NCBI RefSeq assembly: GCF_018127925.1
Contig: NZ_CP072347.1
Coordinates: 126,501-190,500 of the forward strand
Reading direction: 5' to 3'
From: Prevotella melaninogenica
GTDB taxonomy: Bacteria; Bacteroidota; Bacteroidia; Bacteroidales; Bacteroidaceae
Length of the DNA stretch: 64,000 nucleotides
A program made the translations under genes and the position numbers. Below, piece by piece: positions 8,111-16,643 of the stretch. The first letter of the stretch is position 1. Each line of letters opens with the position of its first letter. The notes under the pieces were generated by a model. It ran no database searches and was not told the DNA's origin. It saw nothing but the letters and a program-made list of their open reading frames with translations.

Positions 8111-9289
8111 TTCCGCATAAAATGAAGCCAGTTCCGGAACCTTGATAAATGTTCTGAACCGTTCCTTCTGAATGATGTCGTTTGTGATGGAGAACTCGTA
8201 GTCGGTCGATTTCTTGGCAAAAACCGCTGCCCAAGCATCAAAGCTGTTGATACCTTGCTTTTCCAAAGCCTGCGGGCGGAGATACTTAAAGAGTAGATAT
8301 AGCTCTGTAAGACTGTTACTGATAGTTGTTCCCGAAAGGAAAGTCGCTCCCAAGTCCTTGCCCGACCTCTCCTGTATGGTACGAATGGCAAAGAGCATGT
8401 TTAAGGCACGCTGTGAGCCATCAGGATTGCCCAAGCCCGACACACGGTCATGGCGAGTGTTGAACATTAGGTTCTTGAATTGGTGGCTCTCATCCACGAA
8501 CAAATGGTCAATACCCATCATCTTGAAATCTACAGCATCGTCCTTACGCTCTGCGATACTGTCCTGTATGTTCTGTAACTTGGCTTCAAGCGTCTGCTTG
8601 CGCTTCTCCAAGCCTTTGAGCATCCCACGAGAGATGTCTCTTCCTTGTTGCCGCAACACTTCGAGGTTCTCTTCCACGGAGTCCAGTTCCTTCTCCATAA
8701 TCGCTTCCTGTATCTCCAAGGCCTGCGGTATCATGCCGAACTGTTCGTGCGTCAAGATAATACAGTCCCAGTCGTTGTTCTTGATGTCGTTGAAGATACG
8801 TTGGCGGTTCTGCTTATTAAAATCGTTCTTACCTGGATAGAGTACCTTAGCATTGGGATAAGCTTTCCTAAAAGTGTCGGCAATATCGAAGACGTTTGCC
8901 TTCAGCCCGATAATCATCGGCTTGTTTGAGAGTCCCAAGCGCTTCATCTCGTAGGCTGCCGTACACATAATCAAGGTCTTACCCGCACCCACCTCGTGGT
9001 CACATATACCGCCACCATTGGTCTTGAGCATCCATACGGCATCCTTCTGGCTCTTGTAGAGGTCTGCAATGCCCAATCGTCTGAGGTCAAGGTCGGGAAA
9101 CGTCTGGTGCGTGCCGTCAAAGTTGGGTCGCACAAAACAGTTGAAAAGACGATTATAACGGTCAGAGAGTTGTTGCTTGAACGTGTCAGGTGTACGTCCG
9201 AGCCAATCAATAAAGCCCTGCCTGATTTCCTCAATCTTGGCATTTGCCATCTGGATGGCATGTCCGTCCCAAATTCGGATTGTTGATTG
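8099..9289 (-). pseudogene. SNF2/DEAD-type helicase-methylase of a conjugative element, truncated at both ends
   Basis: The fragment encodes about 395 residues of the very large (near 2000-residue) helicase/N6-methylase protein typical of CTnDOT-like elements. A Walker A motif is seen in CDHEVGAGKTLIM and a DEAH-type Walker B in DHLFVDESHQFKNL, with the motif III-like TFLSGTTISNSLTE. In-frame coding continues upstream of the first Met (WDGHAIQMANAK) to about 9285, where similarity to the family stops at the edge of the restriction-modification block. The C-terminal side is cut by the integrase-bearing element. What remains cannot be a working helicase. Confidence 0.88.
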
Positions 9290-9402
9290 TAGCTATTGAA
9301 TACAAAAAGTTTCTCACATAAACCTAATATATGCTTGTGCTTTATTGTTTATATCGGTATTTTTTTGTAAGTTTGCAAGTCAAAATTTGGCGAGACAATA
9401 CG

Positions 9403-10677
9403 ATGAAGATAAGATTTATAGACCTTTTCGCAGGGATTGGCGGAATACGCAAAGGATTGGAACAAGCAATCGCAGAGCGTGCTGATGTTTCCGAGTGTGT
9501 TTTCACTTCGGAGATTAAGCCCCATGCTATAAAAGTGCTTGAGCAGAATCACCCCACAGACACGATTACAGGTGATATAACCAAAATAAATGCGGCTGAC
9601 ATTCCCGATTTCGACATTCTTTGTGCAGGTTTCCCCTGCCAGGCTTTCAGTGCAGCAGGTAATAGAAGAGGATTTGCTGATACGAGAGGAACATTATTCT
9701 TTGACGTTGAACGTATCTTATTAGAAAAGAAGCCTAAAGGATTTATTCTCGAAAACGTTGAGGGGCTGGTCAATCATGATGGCGGAAAAACTCTCAAGAT
9801 TATTTTAGACCATCTTCATTCTGCTGGTTATAAAGTTAGTCATCGTATTCTTAACTCAAAGGATTTTGGTGTACCGCAAGAACGTAAAAGAATTTATATT
9901 GTCGGGACATTGCAGAAAGCACCTGATTTAACTGATTTCCCAATAGTTCATCGTTGTATGCGTGATATTATGGAAACAGGGAAAACAGTTTCTAATACAA
10001 AATTTACCCGACTTCTCTTGAAGAATTTTACTTTAGAAGAACTTTATGGGAAATCCATCAAGGACAAGCGTGGTGGAAAAAATAATATCCATAGTTGGGA
10101 CTTACAGGTAAAAGGTCCTACGAGCAAAGCAGAACGTATGCTCTTGAATCAGATTTTAACTGAACGACGTAAGAAGAAGTGGGCAGAGTTATATGGCATT
10201 GAATGGATGGACGGAATGCCTTTGACTGCTGACATGATAGCTTCGTTCTACAAAGGAAATGATTTGCATGTCCTACTTAGTAGCCTTGAACAGAAAGGAT
10301 ATTTGAAGTATGAGTTTCCAAAGAAAAAAGTTTGGGTAACAGATGAAAACGGCAATAAAGCCAGTTACAGGGAATACGACACAACAAAGCCACAAGGTTA
10401 TAATATCGTTTCAGGGAAACTAAGTTTTGAAGTAAACAAAGTTCTTTCGCCCAATGAGGTTGCTCCAACTTTGGTTGCTATGGATATGCAGAAACTCTAT
10501 GTCCCTGACACAGGAGGAATAAGACGGCTTACTATTCGGGAGGGGTTAAGGCTCTTCGGCTATCCTGAGGATTACAAGCTTGATTTGCCAGAGAAAGAAG
10601 CTTTCGACCTGTTGGGTAACACCGTGGTTGTACCTGTCATCAAGGCAGTTGCAGCAAGACTATTAGATGCAATTTAA
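9403..10677 (+). CDS. type II DNA (cytosine-5-)-methyltransferase
   Basis: A 424-residue C5-methyltransferase. Motif I is FIDLFAGIGGIRKG at the N-terminus, motif IV is GFPCQAFSAAG with the catalytic Cys at about residue 79, motif VI is FILENVEGLV, motif VIII is QERKRIYIVG and motif X is LLGNTVVVPV. The ATG at 9403 is chosen because the motif I strand starts there; the longer frame back to 9331 adds low-complexity, non-conserved residues. It is followed 12 bp downstream by a PD-(D/E)XK endonuclease, so it protects the host against that enzyme. The target-recognition region (about residues 200-330) suggests no sequence that I can name safely. Confidence 0.95.
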   Translation: MKIRFIDLFAGIGGIRKGLEQAIAERADVSECVFTSEIKPHAIKVLEQNHPTDTITGDITKINAADIPDFDILCAGFPCQAFSAAGNRRGFADTRGTLFFDVERILLEKKPKGFILENVEGLVNHDGGKTLKIILDHLHSAGYKVSHRILNSKDFGVPQERKRIYIVGTLQKAPDLTDFPIVHRCMRDIMETGKTVSNTKFTRLLLKNFTLEELYGKSIKDKRGGKNNIHSWDLQVKGPTSKAERMLLNQILTERRKKKWAELYGIEWMDGMPLTADMIASFYKGNDLHVLLSSLEQKGYLKYEFPKKKVWVTDENGNKASYREYDTTKPQGYNIVSGKLSFEVNKVLSPNEVAPTLVAMDMQKLYVPDTGGIRRLTIREGLRLFGYPEDYKLDLPEKEAFDLLGNTVVVPVIKAVAARLLDAI

Positions 10678-10689
10678 AATATCAGATAT

Positions 10690-11421
10690 ATGGAAAAACT
10701 TACACCAGAAGAAGTCTATAATAGACTATTAGATGATTACGACATTAAAAGCCTTGATGGAAAAATCCAGTTCTTTCTTGGCGATGTAGATATTATCGTA
10801 AAACAGAAAGATGTTGTGGGAAATATTGTTCAAGAGTGGCTGGAGGGCTGGTTTAAAAAACGTGAAATAGCCTACCTGCCAAGTGATAATCCACAACTTC
10901 CCCCCGACTTCTACCTCGACCCTGACGACAAGAAACACTCTCTTTTAGAGGTCAAGGCATTCAATAGAGATGCTTCGCCTGCTTTTGATCTCGCCGACTT
11001 TACGGGTTATGCTAAAGCTATATTGAAAGAACCATGGGAACTGGATACAAAGTATTTGATATTCGGTTATAACATGTCGGACGAGGGTATTGTTACTATC
11101 AAAGACTTGTGGATAAAGAACGTTTGGGAAATAAGTCGTTCGTCGGACAAATGGGCACTCAATGTGCAGTACAAGAATGAGCAGATAAACAAGATACGTC
11201 CTGCAACATGGTATGCTAATAAGGCAAAATTCCCGTTGTTCCAAAGCCTGGAACATTATCTTTCAGCCTTAGAACAGACACTGGTTGATTACCCAGATAC
11301 AAGAGCTTTGTCCATCGGCTGGCGAAAGAAAATGCAGGATAGCTATAATGCTTTTTCTGGACGAAAGATAACCATTCCACGTTGGGAGGACATTGAGGAG
11401 ATTTATCAAGGAAAGAAATAA
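10690..11421 (+). CDS. type II restriction endonuclease, possibly NgoBV/NlaIV-like
   Basis: The 243-residue protein follows the cytosine methyltransferase by 12 bp. It contains a PD-(D/E)XK nuclease signature: PPDFYLDPDD (Pro-Asp at 72-73) followed by LLEVKAF (Glu87-Val-Lys89). From memory the overall layout and size resemble the NgoBV family, which cuts GGNNCC. That specificity is inferred, not demonstrated, because the recognition determinants cannot be read by eye. The gene is followed by a row of 22-bp repeats that ends in a strong terminator. Confidence 0.8.
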   Translation: MEKLTPEEVYNRLLDDYDIKSLDGKIQFFLGDVDIIVKQKDVVGNIVQEWLEGWFKKREIAYLPSDNPQLPPDFYLDPDDKKHSLLEVKAFNRDASPAFDLADFTGYAKAILKEPWELDTKYLIFGYNMSDEGIVTIKDLWIKNVWEISRSSDKWALNVQYKNEQINKIRPATWYANKAKFPLFQSLEHYLSALEQTLVDYPDTRALSIGWRKKMQDSYNAFSGRKITIPRWEDIEEIYQGKK

Positions 11422-11475
11422 TCGTTTTTCTTGGGAAATTCTTACCTTTCTTTCAGAAAGCTATTAAGTAATATT

Positions 11476-11562
11476 CAAAAGTTCCTAAGCTTTCGGCAAA
11501 AAGCTCTTAAGCTTTCTTCAAAAAGCTCCTAACCTTTTTCTAAAAAGCTTAGGAGCTTTTTC
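11476..11562 (+). terminator. 22-bp tandem repeats ending in a rho-independent terminator
   Basis: Three direct units resembling CAAAAAGCTCCTAAGCTTTCT begin at 11476, 11497 and 11519. A fourth, inverted unit pairs with the third: AAAAGCTCCTAA (11521-11532) with TTAGGAGCTTTTT (11549-11561), followed by TTC. The last two units form a long stable hairpin after the restriction gene. The extra direct copies suggest slippage or a repeat-mediated origin. Confidence 0.75.
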
Positions 11563-11595
11563 TTGTTAGTTCTTGGTTTGATAAAATTTTATTAC

Positions 11596-11603
11596 TATCT
11601 TTG
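11596..11603 (+). promoter_or_regulatory. predicted promoter -7 element for the HU-like gene
   Basis: TATCTTTG matches the Bacteroidales -7 consensus TAnnTTTG, and TTGG at 11573 lies at a usable distance for the -33 element. The start codon at 11692 is about 85 bp downstream. Confidence 0.6.
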
Positions 11604-11691
11604 CTGTTGGTTGCCCATGACAGCCACCTTTGTGGGTCTTATGGTCTCGACTCACGCAAGGCTAACAATGCAGACCAACTTTGTGTATACT

Positions 11692-12168
11692 ATGGCAAAC
11701 AAGCCTTTACAATTTATTCTGACTGAGCGCAAGCTCAATGTGGGCAAGGCGGGTGAGAAAACCGTACAGATTGCCCAACCTACGGGACGACACCGTGTGG
11801 ATTTCCGCAACTTCTGCGAACGTGTGTCTAAGTCTACTACTTTCAATCCACAGGAAGTGGCGGCAGTTCTTAATCTTGCTACTGAAACGGCTCGCGACAT
11901 TGTGGCTAATGGCGACATCGTGGACTTTGGCGATCTCGGTACGCTGAAGCCATCGTTCAAGAGTAAAGCCGTTGAAGTGGGTACGCCTTTCCGTGCGCAG
12001 GTGCATATCGAAAAGCCTGTGGTGCGTCTGGTGGCATCAACCAAGTACTTTACGCTGACCGATGTTGCCTATGAGCAGGTGACGAAAAAGGAGACTAAGA
12101 AGAAAGAAGAGGGCGGTATCGGGAAAAAGAAACCGGGACCAGAGCCTGAACCTGTCCCAGAACCGTAA
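11692..12168 (+). CDS. HU-like DNA-binding protein with a Lys/Glu/Pro-rich tail
   Basis: The 158-residue protein has the HU/IHF-like fold found in a large Bacteroidetes family: VSKSTTFNPQEVAAVLNLA, then DIVDFGDLGTLKPSFKSKAV with the conserved GDLG-L turn. The end is a charged tail (KKETKKKEEGGIGKKKP, then EPEPVPEP). The ATG at 11692 is preferred over the earlier frame starts because HU homology begins with NKPLQFILTERKLNV. It has its own promoter and terminator. As an architectural protein it could affect recombination or conjugation of the element, but nothing in the sequence fixes its target. Confidence 0.85.
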   Translation: MANKPLQFILTERKLNVGKAGEKTVQIAQPTGRHRVDFRNFCERVSKSTTFNPQEVAAVLNLATETARDIVANGDIVDFGDLGTLKPSFKSKAVEVGTPFRAQVHIEKPVVRLVASTKYFTLTDVAYEQVTKKETKKKEEGGIGKKKPGPEPEPVPEP

Positions 12169-12222
12169 AGTGCGCCTAACGGTTGTTGTGAAAGAATCAC
12201 AAACCTTGTGAGTAAAAGAATT

Positions 12223-12266
12223 GGCTGCTCGGGCAAAGTTGATTGCTGGAGCAGCCTTTTTCTTTT
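12223..12266 (+). terminator. rho-independent terminator after the HU-like gene
   Basis: GGCTGCTC (12223-12230) pairs perfectly with GAGCAGCC (12249-12256), followed by TTTTTCTTTTT. The distance from the HU stop codon is about 55 bp. Confidence 0.88.
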
Positions 12267-12390
12267 TAACTTCAAATGTGTGCATCCATGCCTATAGATG
12301 GGACTAAACATCGTCTTTCTGCAGATTTATGGAGGCAAGTGCGTCTGAGATGGCAGAAACGACACGGGTATCGGTATAGAAGGAGGTCGG

Positions 12391-12895
12391 CTATTTCCGT
12401 TTCTTGTTTTGTTCAAACTCAAAGGTGGTGGTATAATCATCCTTCAAAACAAGTCGGACATTGAATTTCTTGCCTGCCTTGCTGGTCAGCCCTTTAAGGA
12501 TAGGCGTACAACCAGAGCTTATCAAGTCACGGATGCTATCTTCAGAGAGAAGTATGCCGCAGACTTCACCTTCAGTCAAGTTCGACAATGAAGGTAAAAT
12601 CTGTTCATCACCATCTTCTTTCTTTTCAGCTTCTACTTCTTTACCTTTCTGTACAGCTTTCCAAACCAAAGAGATTTGTCGGTATGCCTTCCAAGTAAAG
12701 GTATTGGTGCCGTCAGTGAATCGCACCAGCATACGCTCTTCTTCTGAATTGGGTGAAAAGGCTTCGACAAAACGTGTAACAACCATTTGATAGACAGTTG
12801 CTTCGTCTGCTGACAACCTCGAAGGCGATTCTCCCGTAGGAATAATGGCATGGTGATCGGTTACTTTTGTATTGTCCACCGAATGGTGATTAAGT
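12391..12895 (-). pseudogene. topB: topoisomerase III (TopB), C-terminal part
   Basis: This minus-strand frame starts in LLNHHSVDNTKVTDHHAIIP, the conserved DHHAIIPT motif of type IA topoisomerases, and continues to the end of the protein with the LVLKDDYTTTFEFEQNKKRK tail. It has no true start: coding enters directly from the inserted DNA at 12887-12895. Joined across the insert with the 13938-14977 fragment through the common 9 bp, the frame reads ...SNPLN-HHSVDN... without a break. The wild-type gene was therefore intact before the insertion. This half alone lacks the Toprim domain and the catalytic Tyr. Confidence 0.9.
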
Positions 12896-12899
12896 AGAC

Positions 12900-13070
12900 C
12901 TCTCCGTGTGGAAGTCCGACGGAAGCATCCTCGAACTTCACAACGTCATCTCGCTACGCTACGATTTCTACGGAGGTTGGCGCAACGTAAAACTGCTCAA
13001 ATCTGGCGAAATGCGCTGCATACGCGACGTTTGCATCTTCAAAGTGAACGATTTAGAGGTATTTTTGTAA
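12900..13070 (+). pseudogene. 3' end of a phage-like gene in the topB insert
   Basis: The frame from 12900 to the TAA at 13068 reads LSVWKSDGSILELHNVISL, then YGGWRNVKLLKSGEMRCIRD and VCIFKVNDLEVFL. It has good protein character (aromatic/hydrophobic alternation, no stops) but no start, because the insert boundary cuts it. I recall similar C-termini just upstream of portal-like genes in Bacteroides prophages, which fits the portal-like 5' end at the other side of the insert. This is from memory, not a search. Confidence 0.45.
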
Positions 13071-13086
13071 TCAGATTGCCTTTAAT

Positions 13087-13203
13087 ATACCACTTTTGAG
13101 GTGGTATGTTGAATGTGTGGTGGTATTTTTCAAGGTCATTTCAGCAAATATACCACTTTTTAGGTGGTATATTTGCTTGGTGGTGGTATATTTTATACCT
13201 TTG
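13087..13203 (+). promoter_or_regulatory. duplicated operator-like palindromes and promoter of the 13234 gene
   Basis: ATACCACTTTTGAGGTGGTAT (split here as arms ATACCAC/GTGGTAT) at 13087-13107 and a matching palindrome at 13150-13170 belong to two imperfect 63-bp tandem units. Each unit also contains a further GGTGGTAT downstream of its palindrome. The second unit runs into TACCTTTG at 13196-13203, a TAnnTTTG -7 element about 30 bp before the ATG. Repeated palindromes next to a promoter suggest a repressor-controlled gene. Confidence 0.6.
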
Positions 13204-13233
13204 CAAAACGAAATTTTCAAATAGTTCTGAAAA

Positions 13234-13686
13234 ATGGAATATAAAATAACGTGCCCATTTTGCGGTGCTAATATCACCGGGAAATTATCATACGATAGAG
13301 CAATTAACCAAGAAGAAACTGTAAAGAGAGAATTCACACCTGGATATAATTGGGGTGGTAATTATCTTAAGGAAACCAAATATGTACGTCATTTTAAGGC
13401 ATTTTGCTGTAAAAAATGCTATGAAGAATATCTAAAATATGAAAGAATCACAAATAAAATGGCTTCGATAGCAATTCCCATAGGTATTATTGTCGGAATT
13501 GCATTTACTGCATATATGCGGAATATTAAAAATAGTATTGAGTTTGGTATAGATTCAATCTTTGCTTATATCGTGGGGATACTTATTGGTATTTTCGTAT
13601 GCTCTATACCTACCATGATTGTCAATTTAGCTCATCGTAAAAAAGTATCTTATAAAAAAGCATGTGAATGTAACGCTGCTGGATAG
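13234..13686 (+). CDS. small membrane protein with N-terminal zinc-ribbon-like motif
   Basis: The 150-residue protein begins MEYKITCPFCGANITGKLSY, with a CPFC and later CCKKCYEEYL pair that could form one zinc ribbon. It has two likely transmembrane helices (MASIAIPIGIIVGIAFTAYM and IFAYIVGILIGIFVCSIPTM). I do not recognise the family. It is the only complete gene in the topB insert, has its own promoter and operator-like repeats, and sits between two phage-like gene ends, so it may be a phage moron gene. An exclusion or membrane-sensing role is possible but unproven. Confidence 0.7.
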   Translation: MEYKITCPFCGANITGKLSYDRAINQEETVKREFTPGYNWGGNYLKETKYVRHFKAFCCKKCYEEYLKYERITNKMASIAIPIGIIVGIAFTAYMRNIKNSIEFGIDSIFAYIVGILIGIFVCSIPTMIVNLAHRKKVSYKKACECNAAG

Positions 13687-13762
13687 ATGTTCATCAGATA
13701 ATAACTACGTCTTTTCTAACCTCATACAGAGTCCATAACTTCGCTGAAAACAACAGCAAGTT

Positions 13763-13946
13763 ATGGACTCTCTTAATTTCAACTCAGTAGAAAGCATCCC
13801 CGGCATTGAAGCCCGCACCGCTTTCACCGTCAACTCGTCAGCCGTATTCAAGGAGGACGTTGACATCATACCGACCATGCTCAGTGACAAGTTGAGCTAT
13901 ATTCCGTGGGGAGGCAACAACCAAATGCCCTACAATATGATTAAGT
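13763..13946 (+). pseudogene. 5' end of a phage portal-like gene in the topB insert
   Basis: From the ATG at 13763 the frame reads MDSLNFNSVESIPGIEARTA, FTVNSSAVFKEDVDIIPTML and SYIPWGGNNQMPYNMIK before crossing into topB at the 9-bp repeat. The IPWG-xNN-MPYxM pattern is one I associate with N-termini of predicted portal proteins in Bacteroides prophages. That identification rests on memory only. The gene is cut after about 60 codons and cannot be functional here. Confidence 0.45.
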
Positions 13947-14977
13947 GGATTTGATAGTGGCATGCCTGTCTTACGCAGCAGGGTGGGTATTTCCTCGAAG
14001 ACATCTTCACTGATGTAACGGCTGCCTGTGCGGGGATAGGTCGTGATCTTCTTCTCATAGAGGCTCTGGGCAATCGAGAGGGTTTTGTCTGCAGAAAAGC
14101 CTTGGCGTCTGTTGGCTTCCTTCTGCAAGGCAGTGAGGTCGTACAAGAGTGGTGGCGATGTATGCGTTACCTTTCTTGCGACCGATTCCACTGTAAGCTG
14201 GCTCTGACTGCGGAGTGTAGTGAGAGCAGTCTGTGCCGTGGCTTCACTCTCATAGTCTGCACTGCCAATGGCTTTCAGCGACACGCCCTCTTTCTCCATG
14301 AGAGCGGAGAGTTTCCAATAAGGCACGGAAGAAAAATCACGGTTCTCTATGTACCGACGGCAGACCATAGCAAGTGTCGGGGTCTGTACCCGCCCCAAAG
14401 AATAGCCTCCCTTGCGTGCAATGGACAGCGCACGACTTGCATTAATACCCACGAGCCAGTCGGCTTCGCTTCTTGCCTTGGCAGAATGATAGAGATTGTC
14501 GTAACAGTTTCCAGGTTTGAGATTGGAAAGTCCCTCACGAATAGCCTTATCGGTAAGAGAACTTATCCAAAGGCGGTCAAAAGGTTTTTTACAATTAAGA
14601 TGTTGGTAGATATAGCGGAAGATGAGCTCACCTTCACGCCCTGCATCGGTGGCGACAATGATACGATCTGCCTTGTCAAAGCAGGAGCGTATCACTTTGA
14701 GTTGCTTCAAAGCTGCAGGGTCTGATACATACTCCTTGTCCTTACGTACTTGTCGTACCACTAACAGAAATGGATTGGGACGGATGGGCAGGTCTTCAGC
14801 TTTATAGGCAGAAAAACCGTAGGCTTCGGGCATGGCAAGGGCTATGAGATGTCCCATTGCCCAAGTGACGAGGTAGCCGCTGCCTTCCATATATCCGTCT
14901 TGCTTGCTCGTTGCTCCTACAATGTGGGCAATATCTCTGGCTACCGAGGGCTTCTCGGCAATAATACAAGTTGTCAT
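13938..14977 (-). pseudogene. topB: topoisomerase III (TopB), N-terminal part with active-site Tyr
   Basis: From the ATG at 14977 the protein reads TTCIIAEKPSVARDIAHIVG (Toprim Glu in AEKP) and VATDAGREGELIFRYIY (Toprim DxD region). It then has GYSLGRVQTPTLAMVCRRYI and the type IA active-site motif TTYPRTGSRYI with Tyr at about residue 314. Homology ends at SNPLN (residue 346), exactly at the 9-bp repeat; after it about 33 nonsense residues come from the insert before a stop. TopB enzymes of this kind travel with conjugative elements next to DUF3945 and helicase genes, probably to resolve strands after transfer. Confidence 0.92.
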
Positions 14978-14997
14978 AGTGCTGAATGGTTTTAAGG

Positions 14998-16407
14998 TTA
15001 CATTCTACGTCCACGGGACTTTTTCTGCTTGTTCTCGTCCTGCTTTTGCTTCTGCTCAGCAGTAGGCTGTGTCTGTCCCGTTTTCAGCGGTTCTTTCACG
15101 TCTTTGGTGGCTTCATTCGTCTTGCCATGGTTGTTTACGGCTACCTGTGTTTTGTGTTCTTCGGCTACGGCAACCACCTTTTCCTTGCCGGTTTCCTGCT
15201 TCTTGTCGGGATTCCATTTATAAAAGCGTGGTCTATTCTGTTCCTTGTCCATGCGAACATATGCGTTGAAAGGTTGTCCCTGCTTGTCCACCATATTCTT
15301 TAGATATAGTGTGCGACCGCTATCCAAAGCTTCACGCTGTTTTTCTGATAACTCTAAGCCGCAAAGCTTATGTGGAACACCTTGCTGCTGAGCCTGTTTG
15401 TGTTCCTGTCGTTCTCTTAAACTCTTGTTGTTGTCAAAGATGAACTCAATGCCCTTTCGCTCGGCATTGACTTGCAAAGTTGCATCAAAGGTCTTACCAC
15501 TCTTGGCAGTCATACCTTCCACCTTCACGGCTTTGCCTTCCACAAGTTCTTTGTACTGGGCATCAGAGAGCGTTACGCCCTTGATCTCCTTAGGGATGTT
15601 CACACGGTCGGCACGCAGGGCTATGATTTCATTCGTCTGCGGGTCAATAGAAACGTATGCAGAGAAAGGCTCTCCGTTCTTGGGTGTTACCTCGATGGTT
15701 TTACCGAGATTGCCCGTAGTGAGAAGTGCCTCCTTTTCTTCGGGAGAGAACTTGTAGCCCATATAGGGAAAGTCAAGCTGTGGTTCTTTTTTCAAAGGAT
15801 GAATTGCCAAACCGATATTGCCGTTATCGTCCGTGCGAAAAGCAAGGCGAGCTTCGGTGTAGATAGTAGTGTCTCCAATAGGTACGGCAATCGTTAAGAG
15901 ATTACTCTTCTGCCAGTTGAGCATTTTTGCCAACTCTCCACTCTGCTCCAATCGCTCACGGGTAAGTCCGAGATTGTCGAGTATCTTCCAATCCACCTTT
16001 TCGGGGTCGATAGCGGTGGCATTCTTCTGCTGGGGCAGATAGTCCTCAAAGGGAACGCCCATCTCTGCCAGTTGCTGTTTGTTTTCGGGCTTCTCACGGC
16101 TTTGTAACATAGTACGCAGGTTGTCCACGCCCTGCTCCACATTGTCAGCCAATACCTTGTACAGCCCAAAATGAGTCGGGTTATTGAACTGTTTGAGGAA
16201 GTTAGTCATGAAGTTTTTGAGGAGTCCGTCCTTGTTGTTGAACTTCAAGAACGCTGCCTGATTGGCAGCGATTGCCTCGGTGCTTTTAAGGTTTCCCTTG
16301 TCGTCAATACCAGAAATTACGGAGAGTTTTCCTGCTTCCTTTTCATTCTTCACTTCCGTGCGGTCTTCCAAGACCAGCACGTAATTGTCATTGCTGTTTG
16401 ATTCCAT
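14998..16407 (-). CDS. DUF3945/DUF4099 family protein of conjugative elements
   Basis: The 469-residue protein starts MESNSNDNYVLVLEDRTEVK. It holds a DUF4099-like segment (KVDWKILDNLGLTRERLEQS) and then three similar blocks built on the pattern L-S-x-x-Q-x-x-x-L-x-x-G-x-x (LSDAQYKELVEGKAVKVEGM, LSEKQREALDSGRTLYLKNM), which are DUF3945 repeats. The C-terminus is Gln/Lys-rich and disordered. The gene ends 20 bp before topB on the same strand, as in CTnDOT relatives. Its biochemical role is unknown; DNA transfer support is inferred from context. Confidence 0.88.
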   Translation of the reverse strand: MESNSNDNYVLVLEDRTEVKNEKEAGKLSVISGIDDKGNLKSTEAIAANQAAFLKFNNKDGLLKNFMTNFLKQFNNPTHFGLYKVLADNVEQGVDNLRTMLQSREKPENKQQLAEMGVPFEDYLPQQKNATAIDPEKVDWKILDNLGLTRERLEQSGELAKMLNWQKSNLLTIAVPIGDTTIYTEARLAFRTDDNGNIGLAIHPLKKEPQLDFPYMGYKFSPEEKEALLTTGNLGKTIEVTPKNGEPFSAYVSIDPQTNEIIALRADRVNIPKEIKGVTLSDAQYKELVEGKAVKVEGMTAKSGKTFDATLQVNAERKGIEFIFDNNKSLRERQEHKQAQQQGVPHKLCGLELSEKQREALDSGRTLYLKNMVDKQGQPFNAYVRMDKEQNRPRFYKWNPDKKQETGKEKVVAVAEEHKTQVAVNNHGKTNEATKDVKEPLKTGQTQPTAEQKQKQDENKQKKSRGRRM

Positions 16408-16591
16408 TGCTTGATAATTTTAATGATGAATACTGTTATCAAGCTGCTAAATTATAGGTATATGAAGAGATGAAAAAGTTTTCGGGTAAAGTAGGAAATA
16501 AAAGGAATTTATGGGAAACAATCTATTATGTTTAGTTTATGGTAAAGCCTAAAATATCACTTTATTAGAATATAGTTTCTATAATAAGAAA

Positions 16592-16625
16592 ATTCCCCAA
16601 TTATCACGCTGGATAAGTGGGGAAT
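16592..16625 (-). terminator. rho-independent terminator of the synthase-TetR operon
   Basis: On the minus strand ATTCCCCA (16625-16618) pairs with TGGGGAAT (16599-16592) and is followed by TTTTCTTATTAT. It lies 19 bp after the TetR stop codon. Confidence 0.8.
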
Positions 16626-16643
16626 CTCTTTGAACTGTATGGT

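Larger units (their letters stand above)
12887..13946. mobile_element. 1.05 kb foreign insert in topB with a 9-bp flanking direct repeat
   Basis: TGATTAAGT is present at 12887-12895 and again at 13938-13946. Removing one copy with everything between them restores the topB frame exactly. The insert carries a gene 3' end, one complete small gene and a gene 5' end, all on the plus strand. Its ends are not inverted repeats and it has no transposase. It may be DNA captured by a transposition-like event or by a microhomology event. Confidence 0.75.

Noticed and set aside
8214-8840. 208-residue plus-strand frame over the helicase remnant
   Set aside because: It is the complement of the helicase fragment and has Ser/Cys/Leu composition typical of a shadow frame.
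12163-12182. TAAAGTGCGCCTAAC, similar to an IncQ-type nick region
   Set aside because: It lies at the end of the HU-like gene, has no inverted repeat beside it and no mob gene next to it; chance similarity is more likely.
13071-13337. 88-residue minus-strand frame with repeated YHLKSGI
   Set aside because: The repeats come from the duplicated DNA palindromes, and the frame is antisense to the promoter and start of the 13234 gene.
14102-14725. 207-residue plus-strand frame over topB
   Set aside because: The opposite strand encodes clear Toprim and YPRTGS motifs; this frame is its shadow.
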